From contig OX155961.1 of assembly GCA_944548615.1 (NCBI GenBank), positions 13,474,804 through 13,538,803 of the forward strand: a stretch of DNA of 64,000 bases. Direction: 5' to 3'. Made by a program: the position numbers and the translations under genes. Shown here piece after piece: positions 21,176 through 31,994 of this stretch (the stretch's first letter is position 1; the number at the start of each line of letters is the position of its first letter). The notes beneath the pieces were generated by a model. The model worked only from the letters and a program-made list of their open reading frames with translations, was not told the DNA's origin and did no database searches. Source of the stretch: Micropterix aruncella. Lineage: Eukaryota > Arthropoda > Insecta > Lepidoptera > Micropterigidae.

Positions 21176-22060
21176 CCATAGTCCGTAAATAAGTCTACTA
21201 CATGAATTTTGCAGCCGATCGAGCGTATCTAGCTAAGCTTGGCGTCAAGATAACAGATGTTAGGGTATTCTAAAATTGGAAGCGACTCGTCACTAAGGAG
21301 CGTTTAACATTTGACGGAAGATATCTTATCTAACGCTGGCTCGTCTAAGCATCTTCTAAATGAGTATGAAAATAAAGATTTTTATTCAGTCACCCATTTA
21401 TTTATTTTTTCAGTAAAAAAATAGTAGCGAGCACTGAAATCTTTCCACCTATTAGAAAGGGCTAGTGCAGGTATAAATTAGTTCTAAGAACTAAGTACCC
21501 TCACCCTTTATTTTTTTCTACCTGAATAGGGACATGTTGACATCCAGTATTAATATTTTTGTGAATTATGGCAAAATTTAAGCAATTTAGCGTTTTAAAA
21601 AAAATACAATTTTACTTTGGCGACGCAAAAAGTGAGCAGTTCAGATTGGATGTAGTCACACTACAATGTTAAATTGTTTTAAAAAAATAAAGGTTCTGCA
21701 AATCTAGAGCGAAAAAAAGGTACTGGGCATAAAAAAAGGCAACACATGCTGAGGATCGATTGCTGAAGCGAATCTGTTTTCAGAATCGATTCTAAAGTGC
21801 CGTGGATATAAGAACAGACTTCATAAAGGTTGGTAGTTCTGAAGTGGGTGTTCACAACGTACGCCTAAGACATCGGGAGAGCGGAATTTTGCCAGGAGGC
21901 CTGCAAAAAAGCCACTACTGACCAAAAAAATGTACATTGCCCCCTTAGAATGGGCTAAAAAATATAAAACTTGAAAAAAAAATATAAAATTTTAGTTTAG
22001 CTCTTGTTTTTTAGTTATTGAAGCTTTTCAGAATTGTCCTATACATGTATTTACCTTGTA
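21176..22060. other. no recognisable feature
   Basis: AT-rich sequence with poly-A and poly-T runs; contains no long frame and no repeat partner that I could identify. Confidence 0.35.
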
Positions 22061-22064
22061 ATTC

Positions 22065-22680
22065 TCCCTCGGAGGAAGGTCACTGATCGTGACCGCTCGT
22101 ATTTTGTTTCTGGTGATTCCCTGATGAGCGTCCAGCAATAATCTGCAAACATTCATGTACTTCACTTTCCCTGGTATCTTTTTTCCATGTCCGATATTTC
22201 TCGGTGAAAACGTTCGCCACGTTCGTCTCTAATAGCACCACAGTTTTCGGGGAAGAAGTCCGAGTGTGAATGTTAAAAATGTAACTTTAAAGACATGTTA
22301 CCCCCCATTCTATCGTAGCTCTCTAGAAGGTTTTCCGCAACATCTTTATAGTTTTCTATCTTATGATCGCCAAGGAAGTTTTTGGACACTTGAACAAAGG
22401 AATCTTAGGCTAACTTCTCATCACCTTTGAGAATATTATGGAAACGTTCATGCTTAAACAGTTTATGTATATGTGGACCAACAAAAACCCCTCTTTTATT
22501 TTTAATTCACTGAGACGTGGAAATTTCTTAGACAAATACAAAAATGCTTCACCAGTCTTATCCATCGCCTTTACGAAGTTTTGCATTAGGGCCAAGTTTT
22601 AAATTAAGAGCAGGGAGCATAATTTTGCTTTATTCGACGAGAGGTTCATATTGTGTGTTCCAGGTTTTATTGATTGCCGA
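22065..22680 (-). pseudogene. decayed copy of an uncharacterised arthropod protein family
   Basis: Minus-strand translation in pieces gives, in N-to-C order: DWPVRQSIKPGTHN, MQNFVKAMDKTGEAFLYL with FPRLSELKIKEG, then NMSLKLHF, HSHSDFFPENCGAIRDERGE, RFHREISDMEKRYQGK and FADYCWTLIRESPETKYER. I recognise this block order from many predicted insect and spider proteins of unknown function that are often multicopy. Stop codons (for example after LHF and after YQGK) and frame changes show it is a pseudogene. The middle of the protein is represented by a diverged stretch near 22290-22440. Function unknown; the multicopy habit suggests a mobile-element association, which is inference. Confidence 0.7.
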
Positions 22681-23440
22681 ACAGGCCAATCCATCTCTCT
22701 ATAGTAATGTCTGTAGTAGGTAAGTCTCTGTTCTCTCTGTGTGAATGCTTATCATTAACTGATACACACCCCCGCTATATCGAGAAGTACAGCTAATCGG
22801 GGATTTTCATGATCATTTTTATGTCCAGCGTGGTCCATTTAGTACAGAACAACAAACTTTGTTTTTGTTGCATTTTCACTGTTGGTTAGTGCAATTGGTC
22901 GCAAGAATCTGGCACCTAGCTTTGCCACCTTTGAATCTGGCACCGCTATGTGAATAGTATCGCAAAAGTTAATATTGGTAGTAAAGGAAAAGCCGCCTCT
23001 AGTAGTAAAAGTTTGAAAACTTCATCAATTGAGCGGGGAGCGCCGAAGGCACTTTGCTCCGTATCGACACTGGCCTCAGACCCGCGGAAGACATCCACTA
23101 AACGTAATTAAAGAAGCCTCTTCGCCGCTTTCATTAAACGCCCTCCTGCTAGGTGACGACCAGAGTTTTCCCCCGAGGAAATTATTTTTTTAAGGAGCAC
23201 CGCCGCTAATTTCATTTCGGATCAACCGAGGAGAAGTAATGTGAGAGATACGGAAATAGGAACGGGGAACGCTGCATGCAACGATGGTAATCTTTCTTGG
23301 GTAGAGTGGCGGCGGCTCAGTGGGTTGAAAAGTCTGACTGAAGTGGCCCATTTATTGATGCCGTAGATTAAATCTATTATAAATTCAAATCGAAAGAAAT
23401 ATTGATTACCATTATTTTACGACTCAATGGTCGTTGTAAA
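22681..23440. other. unassigned sequence
   Basis: May contain further upstream remains of the preceding pseudogene to about 22900, but the frames are too broken to call. 23000-23330 is more GC-rich with no open frame. Confidence 0.35.
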
Positions 23441-23778
23441 CCATAGACGTATAAGTCTATGCTATAATAGACCGCGCGACCAGCCTGAGAATGCGTTAAT
23501 GGAATAGAAAGAGACAGCAGCATATAGCACTCCCTATATCCTTGTTAATCGTACATTCACGGGACATACGTAAATATATCACTATGGTAATGCTTATATA
23601 TCACTATGGCAACGCGTCGACGCAATAAGTCTGCTATGCTATGGATTAAAGCGCATGCCCAACTATACAAGGATAGACGGAGTGTCATTTGCAGCTATCT
23701 CTTTCTATTCCGCTTACGCATTCACTCGCAGTCCACCTTCTTACTCCTGCGGTCTATTCTAATATGTCTACGTAGTAA
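23441..23778. mobile_element. short foldback/MITE with ~150-bp inverted arms
   Basis: The left arm (from about 23441) contains AATAGACCGC, AATGCGTTAATGGAATAGAAAGAGA and CACTCCCTATATCCTTG; the right arm holds the inverted forms (GCGGTCTATT, TCTCTTTCTATTCCGCTTACGCATT, CAAGGATAGACGGAGTG). A 61-codon frame across the right arm is incidental. Precise ends and target duplication are not clear. Confidence 0.65.
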
Positions 23779-24275
23779 ACAGAATAAATAGAAAGAGAAG
23801 TTGCACTGAAAGGAGCTTGTAAAAGGATGCAGCATTAATTAAAGCGGATAGTTTTAAAATCTTTTGGGAAACAGCTCAAATTCAGTTTTCTCCATGTCCA
23901 GGCCGATGAGCCCAAGTCTAGTTTTGCTGAATGCAGATTATGTTTATATAATTTGTTCTTAAATTGATTTTCACCGTTTGAAATTTTCGCTTCTCTTGGA
24001 GAACTGTTAATGCAGAATAAATAGAAAGAGAAGTAATATCAAGAAGAATAAATAGAAAGAGAAGTTGCACTGAAAGGAGGATCAATGACTTACGTTTGTA
24101 AGACGATGAATTACAGCGAATAGTTTTAAAAGATTTTGGGCAAGCAGCTCAAATCCAGTTTTGCCCGATGTCCAGGCCGATGCCAAAAGTCCAGGCCGAT
24201 GAGCCTAAATTTAATTTTTCTGGTTAAAGATTGTGTATATCGAAATTGTTTTTAAATTGATTTACACTGGTTGAA
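23779..24275. repeat. tandem duplication, ~262-bp period
   Basis: AGTTGCACTGAAAGGAG occurs at about 23802 and 24064. Both copies continue with a TAGTTTTAAAA-TTTTGGG block, GTCCAGGCCGATGAGCC and TTTAAATTGATTT. The second copy contains an extra internal duplication of GTCCAGGCCGATG. No coding sequence. Confidence 0.75.
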
Positions 24276-25071
24276 CTTGCACTGCACTCGGTTTGATAGT
24301 GCTTCAAGGATAGTGCTTCCTTTGAGGTGTGTTAACGTTCATACTGCATATCGACTATACATATACTGCATCGTCCATCAACTTGTTAGGAACTTGAACC
24401 TTTCAATCAACTCACCTCGGTCGCGTCTCGCTTTGAATGCGGGTCAGTCCAAGGATTTTTAAACTGTCCTCATTGCTTAGTCGTTTCACTGGATCGGCAC
24501 ACGGGTCGCTTCTCTTTCGTACCTTCTTAAGCATTCTAGATTGTTTCAAATATTAATATATCACCATTTAAACATGTTATATTAAAACAAATTACAAGGC
24601 CGATGACCGGTTTCCACATATTCCATACAGCATTTGGAATTTATTTAAATTTCTGTAATGGTTGTAATAAGAAATACTACAAATTATGAGTTTTAAATTA
24701 TCAAAGGAGTATTATTTTAAATTGCCAAATAGAAGAATAAAAAATAATAATGAAGAGACATAATAATAGGTACATGGACATTTTAATATAGTAAAAATAC
24801 AAGTTATTGTATGTTATCAAATTCTGTGTCTATGTGCAAGAGCAAGGCAGGGAGTTTTTTGAGTGTGTTTTAATGTGTATATCGTTCAGAGTATAGATAC
24901 AGCTGTTTACACAGCTTTGGAAAACAGATCGGAAGATTAGGAAAATATGTCAATATCCGAACAATATTTATTGTAGTCGCTTAAATTTCTATTGAAATAT
25001 GCATATTGAGTATATGCTCTATCTTTTATATAAAACTTGCATTTTCGTACCTACTAACTTAGAGGTGTCAT
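24276..25071. other. no recognisable gene
   Basis: Unassigned; becomes AT-rich after 24540. The 63-codon frame at 24271-24462 has no motif. Confidence 0.35.
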
Positions 25072-25690
25072 CTACATAGACGAACCCGTCACCTCAGGAA
25101 GTTTTAACGATATTGATCGTTCTATCTCCGGTGAGGTGAGCGAGGAAGAATTAGAGACGAATACAACCCAACGGTCTAGCTAAGCCAACATGCCCGACAG
25201 AGGCCAACGCCTTACCACGAGGCACCGGCAGCCTCGCTCCTTGACTACTAGTTTTGGAAGGATATCTCCGTCAGGAATTAGCCATTAGGATACCTCCAAC
25301 CTTCCGACTGGTTACGGGTTCGAAGACGCTTGCGCAGCCTCTACCTGCCGTATATTCAGTGATGATTCAGTTTGAATCTATCGCGAACCATTAGCATATT
25401 TTGCCCGGTTCTGAATTCAGGATCAGGTAGCCAATTGTTCATTTTAAGAGTGATTGACGACTGGTCAACATACACCCCCGCTGCTTAAAAAACAGTATAT
25501 TTCCATAGTCTCCGACTCCTGCAGTAATTAGTCAGAGTGCACATAGCGATTGGCTGTCGCCGCATGGCGTAAACCGTCCAGTAGCGCCGGGAGGCAATAC
25601 CCCAAGGAAAACCGATCCACCAGCCGCGAGGCCTGAGACGCGAGAGTCCTACTCGAGGTAGTCTTCCATACGAGGAGTTTACTAAATAGG
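25072..25690 (+). mobile_element. family B TIR element, diverged copy
   Basis: Starts after TA with GAGGTGTCATCTACATAGACG and then CCGTCACCTCAGGAAGTTTT, the left end shared with 33204, 36911 and 55194. Interior blocks (CATGCCCGACAGAGGCCAACGCC, ACGGGTTCGAAGACGCTTGCG, CATACACCCCCGCTGCTTA) follow the family order. The right TIR is not evident, so the copy is decayed or truncated. Confidence 0.6.
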
Positions 25691-26371
25691 AGCTGAATCG
25701 TCTTATCGCTAACTATATACTATGCCCCTACTAACTATGTGGCATAGTTTATACAATGGCCGCATAGATTCCACCGATTCCTAAATGAAAAACTAAAAAA
25801 GAGGGTGTGATGGGAACCCCCCCTCCCTCGACTTTTAACATTTAATTACGGAGCTTTCACGCCGGGGAAAGCGTGTCGCGCCACCGCGCCCCCTGTCGCG
25901 ATTGAGAAAAGTTATTGCACTCTCGAATCCCCCTTCCTCCCTCCGCATCAACGGCAAGATAAACCAAAGCGGGCATAGCATCGCTGTCGCCCCGCAATTT
26001 GGACGCCCGACCCGCTGAAAAAACACGTAGGTTGCTCTTTTAAATTACTGAAAAATGAGGAGGGCGGCGGCAGTTTCTCACTTCGCCTGACGCTTTAGGG
26101 TGGGTTTTTATGAAACACTTAACTGGACCGAGCGCAGGTTGTGCCGAATGACGACGTCGACGCTTGCTAAAGCCATTACATCACGCCTAGATCACCAATA
26201 CGCCGCTGTATGATGAGGGTTGACTCTGTGTTTGGTGTGGGAACGCTCTTTATTACGTCGGTTGACAATGAGTGAAACGCATGTTTTGTCATTACGACTC
26301 CATAGGTCTTGGAGGGGCGGTACAGGAAAGGAGCACAATTATACAAGGTGAGCTTTAGTTACCGGCATCCT
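25691..26371. other. moderately GC-rich, non-repetitive
   Basis: No homology seen in the window. A 63-codon minus frame (25835-26026) is arginine/glycine-rich without motif. Confidence 0.35.
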
Positions 26372-26600
26372 TGAAGTGAATGAATTAGTACGAGCAAATA
26401 AGCAACTTTTGATAAAACGATTGTGAAAAAAACATTTTTTTTTCAAAAACTAAAAAAATACGTCAATGTAAAAAATGCACTAACACGCAAAAAAACATAA
26501 AAGCAATAAATCATTAACCACTCTGTTATTACGGTTTATCCCGTAAGGGACTTAGTGTAAGCCTTGTTTGTAATTAATTATATTATTTGAGTGTAAAAGT
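26372..26600. repeat. MITE-related fragment
   Basis: 26372-26440 (TTGAAGTGAATGAATTAGTACG, AAGCAACTTTTGATAAAAC, poly-A/T) resembles the left arm of the MITE at 6460-6858 and the start of the one at 63620. The remainder is AT-rich and unassigned. Confidence 0.45.
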
Positions 26601-27225
26601 GTGGGGCGTCAGAATCATCTCAAGTCACACAATCACAATCTTCACATACATCTCAAGACGATACCAAAAAGCCCAATCACGGCTAAGATACGTTGTTCCT
26701 TTATAGAACTCCAGTGCCATCCTTCCGAGTCCATCATCCGACCCTGGAAATCATTCGTGGTCAGAGTACATCTCAAGCCGTTTCCAACAAGCCTAAATAC
26801 GGTGATTCGTTGTTCCGTTATAGAATTCAAGTGCCAACCTTACGGTTCCTTCATCAGACCCTGGAAATCATTCATGACCAGAGTACATCTCAAGCCGATT
26901 CCAACGAGCTCAGACGCGGCTAAGATACGTTGTTCCGTTATAGAATTCCAGTGCCAACCTTCCGGTTCCATCATCAGACCCTGAAATTCATTCTTGACCA
27001 AAGTACATCTCAAGCCGATTGCAACAACCTCTAACACGGCTCAGATACTTTGTTTCGTTATGCAGTTCCGGTGATCATCTCGATGGTACCATATTATTGT
27101 ATTGTCATCAGAACTACACACAATCGCCAAGTTTCATGTTATTACGACTATCAAAAGTGGTTAAAATTCGACTTCCAAGATTCCGTTAAGTGATAGTGAT
27201 GCATACAGGTGAAGCTAATAAAAGT
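26601..27225 (+). repeat. ~119-bp tandem repeat followed by a conserved 3' block
   Basis: CATCTCAAG recurs at 26648, 26768, 26886 and 27006, spacing 120, 118 and 120 bp; units share CCAACCTTCCGGTTCC, CATCATCAGACCCTG and GTTGTTCCGTTATAGAATT. After the last unit comes ACCATATTATTGTATTGTC, ATCAGAACTACACACA and AGCTAATAAAAG, also present at 36430-36600. The + strand 127-codon frame simply translates the units (VHLKP...IRCSVIEF...IIRPWKSF) and is probably not a gene. Confidence 0.85.
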
Positions 27226-27399
27226 GTGTTGCATAAAGATATCATTTTAAAATACTGCGTTTAAAACACCCGACATGTTGGTCCACTGAATCTAAAATCC
27301 CTATATTTTACCTACCGACGCCGAAACCGCGTAATAAGTCTACTACGATTAACTATGAATTTGACTGTACTGACTGATCTTGCTACAAAATTTCATTAT
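27226..27399. other. no recognisable feature
   Basis: Short unassigned spacer. Confidence 0.3.
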
Positions 27400-27960
27400 T
27401 TATTATTATTTATTCCGTAGCCGGCGATTGGGGAGGGGGTCGCCCTCGCAGCCAATACGCTGCTGTCGGTGCCGCTGGGTCTCGTACTTCATTCACGATT
27501 CGCTTCTATTCTTGACGATTTTTTGCCACGTCTCGAGCATCCCTAGCCGATAATCGTTGATTTTTAAGGTCGTCTTTGATGTTATTTAGCCAGGTTTTCT
27601 TCGGTGCCGATCGCTGAATTCTCCATTCTGTCGGACGGTCTCGCCAAAGAAGTTTACGTGGCAAGCGGTTATCGTTCATTCGGCAAACATGGCCGAACCA
27701 TCGTAGTCGACGTTTTTGTACTTCTTCTTCGATCGTTGTTACTAGATCGCATCTTTCTCTAATGGTCTCGTTTCGAATTCGGTCGCGGAGTTAGACACCG
27801 AGAATCTGCCTCAAGCATCGCATTTGGAAGACTTCAAACTTTTTGAGGTCCGATTGTAGTAACGTCCACGTTTCCGATCCATAAAGAAGAATAGGAAGAA
27901 TCATCGTTCGGTATAGTCGTAGTTTGGTTTTGATGGTAATATTCGTTCGCTTCCATATGC
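27400..27960 (-). pseudogene. LINE endonuclease-reverse transcriptase C-terminal fragment
   Basis: Minus-strand translation gives MILPILLYGSETWTL, FEVFQMRCLRQILGV, RRLRWFGHVCRMNDNRLPRK, LLWRDRPTEW and APKKTWLNNIKDDL. This order (LYGSETWTL ... RCLR.ILG ... RLRWFGHV.RM ... P...W...I..DL) is characteristic of the end of insect endonuclease-reverse transcriptase LINEs. A stop interrupts after RQILGV. The catalytic domain is missing. A 3'-terminal scrap of the same element is at 45265-45440. Confidence 0.8.
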
Positions 27961-28860
27961 ACTACTTGAGCGAGGCGCTGTTGCCTGACCAATCCGGCTA
28001 TGGACATCGGCCGTCGATACAAAATTTCATAATTGTCGTTTCTTATTTTTTTTTATTATATGAAATGGTAAGAATGTTATTACCACCTTGTCTTACTTAA
28101 ACTTGCTTGACTGATCCAACCTTCCAGCAAAGACAATTTCGTACAAATCCTGACGGATGCGCTATCTATCTTGCTCCCACCGTGCTCCGTCTGTCTCGCT
28201 CGCACGACCCGCTATCCTGCTCACACAGTTAAACCACCCAAAACTAAGCGACAGCCCGGACAAAGCGAAACCGACCGCAAGGTGGATGACGAAGTATATG
28301 CGATAAACAGCCACCTTTACATTGTAGTGTATGAAATATGGAAACGGCTCGGGTACAGGGTGCGAACACGCCGGAAATATTATGTCGTAATGTGGATTAC
28401 GTGATAACGTGCTCACGCGTCCCATTCACACGTCTCCCGGTCCTAATATGTTAACGCAAACGGTCGAAATTTCGCCATAACTCCCGCAGGAGCCTCCGCA
28501 TAATTGTTATAATAGCGCCAAGTTCACACCTGAATGGCGAAAAGCGCCGCGACCTGCACGAATTTGGCTTATGATACAAAGTTAGAATGCTTGTCGGAGT
28601 CGATAATTACGCCGTTTATGAACAATACAACTTTAACAGGGAATAAACACACGACTTCATTACTCCTTTCTCTCGTAATGTTTGTATTCTCTCGTATCGC
28701 CTTAATTGGATACAACAATTACTGCAACATACTGCTTGAGTGATCCAGTGTACTCCCTGATTTGCTTAATGATACCATGCAGCTTGGGCTGCAAATCTCC
28801 TAACCAGAAGCCTCCTCGAAGAGGTTAATTCAACGAAAGAATTAGCTCGGGCAAGCCCTG
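27961..28860. other. non-repetitive, moderately GC-rich
   Basis: Balanced composition. Frames of 77 and 87 codons overlap on opposite strands (28162-28425), with no motif. No repeat relative seen here. Confidence 0.35.
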
Positions 28861-29245
28861 CAATCTGCAGAACAGACTTGTATCTGGCGGATTACCGAGG
28901 GAGTCTGGAAACGCAGTTTCCTAAGACGGTGGGGTGTTGTCTCCTACAACGGGTAAACCTGTCACTCCAGAAAAGTATAACGATTTTAATCGTTCTTTCA
29001 ACTTGGGTTGAAAGAGGGTTACCGCGATGAACTGGGAAGAGAAACCCGCGGGCCGACCTCGCGCCCTGACTACCAGATTTAATCGGATTCGCTTGTGCGG
29101 CCTCTGCCTGATGTTAGCGGTAATTCAGTTAAAAAATTATCCCGGACCGTGGCGCCCGTTGTCCGTCTGTTCAGACGGGATCGGATGACCAACGGGTCAT
29201 TTCAAGAGTAGTTGACATCAGATCAACAACCACTCCCGCTTCTTA
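28861..29245. repeat. family B fragments
   Basis: 28880-28930 (GGGAGTCTGGAAACGC...CTAAGACGGTGG) matches family B interior in reverse orientation. It is followed by a forward left end (CCTACAACGGGTAAACCTGTC) and interior blocks ending with CATCAGATCAACAACCACTCCCGC. Both are partial. Confidence 0.55.
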
Positions 29246-29959
29246 GACCCCATAAGAAAAACTACAGTATACTGTTATATCCGTATTAACCGTAAGGAAA
29301 ATGTTGATACATATTATTGAATAATGGAGTTTCAACAACGTTCCTTGTAAATCAACTAAATTTCGATTGAAACATCGTTATCTATACTAATATTATAAAG
29401 AAGGGATGTTTGTAAGTTTGTAAGTTTGTATGTTTGTAAGTTGTGAGATTGTATGTAGGAAGTAATCTTCAAAACTATGGATAGCTCTATTATCGATGAG
29501 TGCTATGGGCTATGTTTTATTGAGATAAATATTGGTTTTCAATACGAAATCATGATATTTGTAAATCAAGTCGGAGAAAAATGACCTAGTGAGTTGCTAT
29601 ATCGGTGTGCGCTGACGAAATGGTTTGATATATGTGTAAACAATATATGACAAAAACATTGGCCTTAAAGAGATCTATAAAAAAGACAGCGACGGCATAT
29701 ATTTAACTTTTGTTTCTATATTTAAGCTACAATAACCGCTTTTATGTCTTAAAAAAATAAGAAAACTTAGTAAGCGAGTTTGTTGAAGACATTAGCAATA
29801 CAATAAGAATCCCTATCAAAATAAATTAATCCATTATCAAGAGTGGTTAAAAAAGATAAAATTAGCTGTAAGTTTATAGGTGTAAGTTTATAGGTGGTAG
29901 GTATATGTAGTTATAAATATATCATGAAATTAGTAACGCGTGCAAGCACCCGAAATACC

Positions 29960-30083
29960 TAGCAGGCGGCGGCGGCGGCTGCTGGACCAGGAAGGTCAGC
30001 GTTGAGTGGAAGTCGGCGCAGGTGGCGAATAACGAGACGCATATGTCTACGATATAGGTAGCGTGCATCTGAGGTGGGACGTC
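29960..30083 (-). pseudogene. exon-like fragment, possibly captured from a host gene
   Basis: On the minus strand an acceptor-like CCACCTCAG (about 30070) is followed by an open stretch reading MHATYIVDICVSLFATCADF, then HSTLTFLVQQPPPPPP, then a donor-like GCTAG|GTATTT. GC content is far above the flanks and the reading is free of stops for more than 45 codons. It lies inside a Helitron, a class known to capture gene pieces. I do not recognise the protein; the hydrophobic segment could be membrane-associated. Alternative: a genuine exon of a minus-strand host gene, or chance. Confidence 0.4.
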
Positions 30084-30560
30084 TTATTTATTTATTTATT
30101 TATTTTATTTTCGGGAAACATACAACGCTTTCTTAATTAATACTAATTATTCTAATACAGTGTTTCGCTGACCGATTAATTGTTTCCTACATTATTTTCT
30201 TATACGGTAAATCAAAAGTTGCATTGCACTAAATTAAATGAAATTAGATTACATTTGAACTATTGCAAGGATAGGAAAGGAGAGGGATGGGATATATGTA
30301 GGATAGGATATAGGTATTCAAATTATACTCTTTGCTATTCTCATTTTCGCTCTGATTGTTTTGAAACAATTTGTATACTCACTATGTAATCACTTCCTAG
30401 ACGCATAGTGAGCTAAGGACAGCCTCGCTGAATTTAGGTTGATTCAAGTAAAAAATGTCGATATCTTCGAATCGACTATTGTATGTGGTCATCAAGCGGT
30501 GCATAACAGAGTTTTGGACGTAACTAGAGTGTTAGCGTCTTGCACGATATATTTAAAGTT
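30084..30560 (-). pseudogene. LINE 3' fragment inside the Helitron
   Basis: (AAAT)n tail at 30084-30106 in minus orientation. Upstream, broken frames give RFEDIDIFYLNQPKFSEAVL and related residues, aligning with the terminal DFDIFTANTHLFKLQ region of the LINE at 19921-20601. Frameshifts and stops disable it. Confidence 0.55.
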
Positions 30561-30720
30561 AGCGTTTAAAAAGGCACGCCACCCTACTTAAATTAACAAA
30601 TTGATTCGAAACTTTACGCGAAGCGAAGCCGCGGGCAAGTGCTCGTACTGTATAAAACCATAATCATAAAATGGTAATGTAAGAAGCAATCCATTTTTTT
30701 TTCAGTGTAACGCAAGCCCT

Positions 30721-31239
30721 TCTACAATTCCCGATTAGACCTTATACCTATTTAAACCGCGTCAATCAAGACCAACAGTCAAGTCCTTATAAGGCCTCAT
30801 ATCTATATGCTATTTCTCATTTCTCGAAAATGACTTTGCCATGTATTGGTTAGACATTTCTTGAATTGGTTAGTTGTCATTCGCTTCATTCGATACAAAC
30901 GAATAAATTCTGTCTTCGGACATTGCAGCTGTAATTATTCTTTTCACTTTTAATTAAGGAATTCCACAGCCGACTTTGTCGCAATAATAAACATTAATCA
31001 CGCGAAGAATGAGGTAGAAATTATTCCCCTCCTCAATAAAGGAAAATTCCTCTTTTGGGCGGCCGACCGTGTTCGAACAAAGAATTGGGGAAATTAATGC
31101 TTTTCAAATACCTCATTTTGTGCTATTATTACGAGTAGATTGTCTCGATTGTGCCGATTGTCCCAAAAGAAACGATCTTAAATATATATATTTTTAATTT
31201 TCAATTTCAATTTTTATACAGGTTTCGTGTAAAACATGG
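30721..31239. other. non-repetitive sequence
   Basis: Balanced composition from about 30930 to 31170 (for example GGGCGGCCGACCGTG near 31059). No open frame, no partner. Confidence 0.35.
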
Positions 31240-31830
31240 TTAATTTTTCTCAGTGTATATACTATATGATCACGTGTCCGACTATAGGGCACAGTTAAAG
31301 TGGCTGCCAGTACGCCAAAGAAGAAATGTTCATATACTTGCTCTCCTATATCGTGTACTCTCCCAATTAACACCATCCTATCTCCACGGGCTTTTTGAAC
31401 CACTAAGTTCCCACGGTCTCGTACTTCGGTCAGCCTCTGACAGTTTATAAAAATTCCGAGTCATAATAGTGATTTCTATTCCTATTCTTTCTGTGTCCAT
31501 AGTGCAAGACTCTGGAACGATCTCCCAGCAAATATACGAAACTCACCTTCTTTACCATCGTTTAAGACTCACCTTAAGGATTAGAATAAGTAACCAGTTC
31601 TTCCCTTTCTCTCCTGCTCTTCTCCCTATTTTCTCTCCTCGGGCATTATTAGTTTTAAATTCTTCCACTTGTCTGTATGTTATGTAATAATCTTTATTTT
31701 CACAATGCGCGCATGTACTACTGTGTTTAGGTTAGTTGTAAGACATTGCCATGTGGCAATAAGCTCGCCTTTTTGTATACGAATTAAGTGCAAATAAAGA
31801 GTTTATTATTATTATTATTAGTATTATACC
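31240..31830 (+). pseudogene. 5'-truncated LINE, C-terminal fragment with full 3' end
   Basis: Frame 31253-31450 includes YDHVSDYRAQLKWLPVRQRR, NVHILALLYRVLSQLTPSYL and HGLFEPLSSHG; a frame change follows into ARLWNDLPANIRNSPSLPSF, the usual end of a LINE reverse transcriptase protein. The 3' UTR has the TGTAAGACATTGCCATGTGG and ATAAGCTCGCC blocks and a (TTA)n tail. Copy at 39560-40170 is colinear. The catalytic domain is absent. Confidence 0.8.
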
Positions 31831-31994
31831 ACATCGAATCAGAAATATTCACAAAATCTTCTTTTTTCAAAATTCTATTCTATTACTCCTGTAAATGCTT
31901 CTGGGTAAAGAAATTGAGCTTAAAAATTACAATTTTAGAAATACTGCAACTGCGAGGTGTGATGAAGGTTTTATTGTATAAAAAAATACATATT
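31831..31994. other. AT-rich spacer
   Basis: Nothing recognised. Confidence 0.3.

Larger units (their letters stand above)
29381..30645 (+). mobile_element. Helitron, 1265 bp, carrying foreign cargo
   Basis: Starts TCTATACTAATATTATAAAG after host A (29380); ends GCGAAGCCGCGGGC hairpin remnant and CTCG (expected CTAG, one change) before host T (30646). The leader shares AAGTCGGAGAAAA and ACAGCGACGGCATAT with the reverse complements of the 750-bp Helitrons at 2113, 38762 and 47581. The extra length is a GC-rich exon-like block (29960-30083) and a LINE fragment (30084-30560). Confidence 0.8.
29262..30720 (-). mobile_element. family A repeat copy split by a Helitron
   Basis: 29262-29380 and 30646-30710 together match, inverted, the uninterrupted copy at 35480-35640: CGTATTAACCGTAAGGAAAATGTTGATA, ATTTCGATTGAAACATCGTTA on one side and TGTATAAAACCATAAT, AAAATGGTAATGTAAGAAGC on the other. 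The Helitron at 29381-30645 lies exactly at the join. The nature of family A (SINE, MITE or LTR fragment) is not clear. Confidence 0.7.

Noticed and set aside
26601..26984. 127-codon protein with 40-residue repeats
   Set aside because: Direct translation of a DNA minisatellite whose period is 118-120 bp; the period is not always a multiple of three and no family is recognised.
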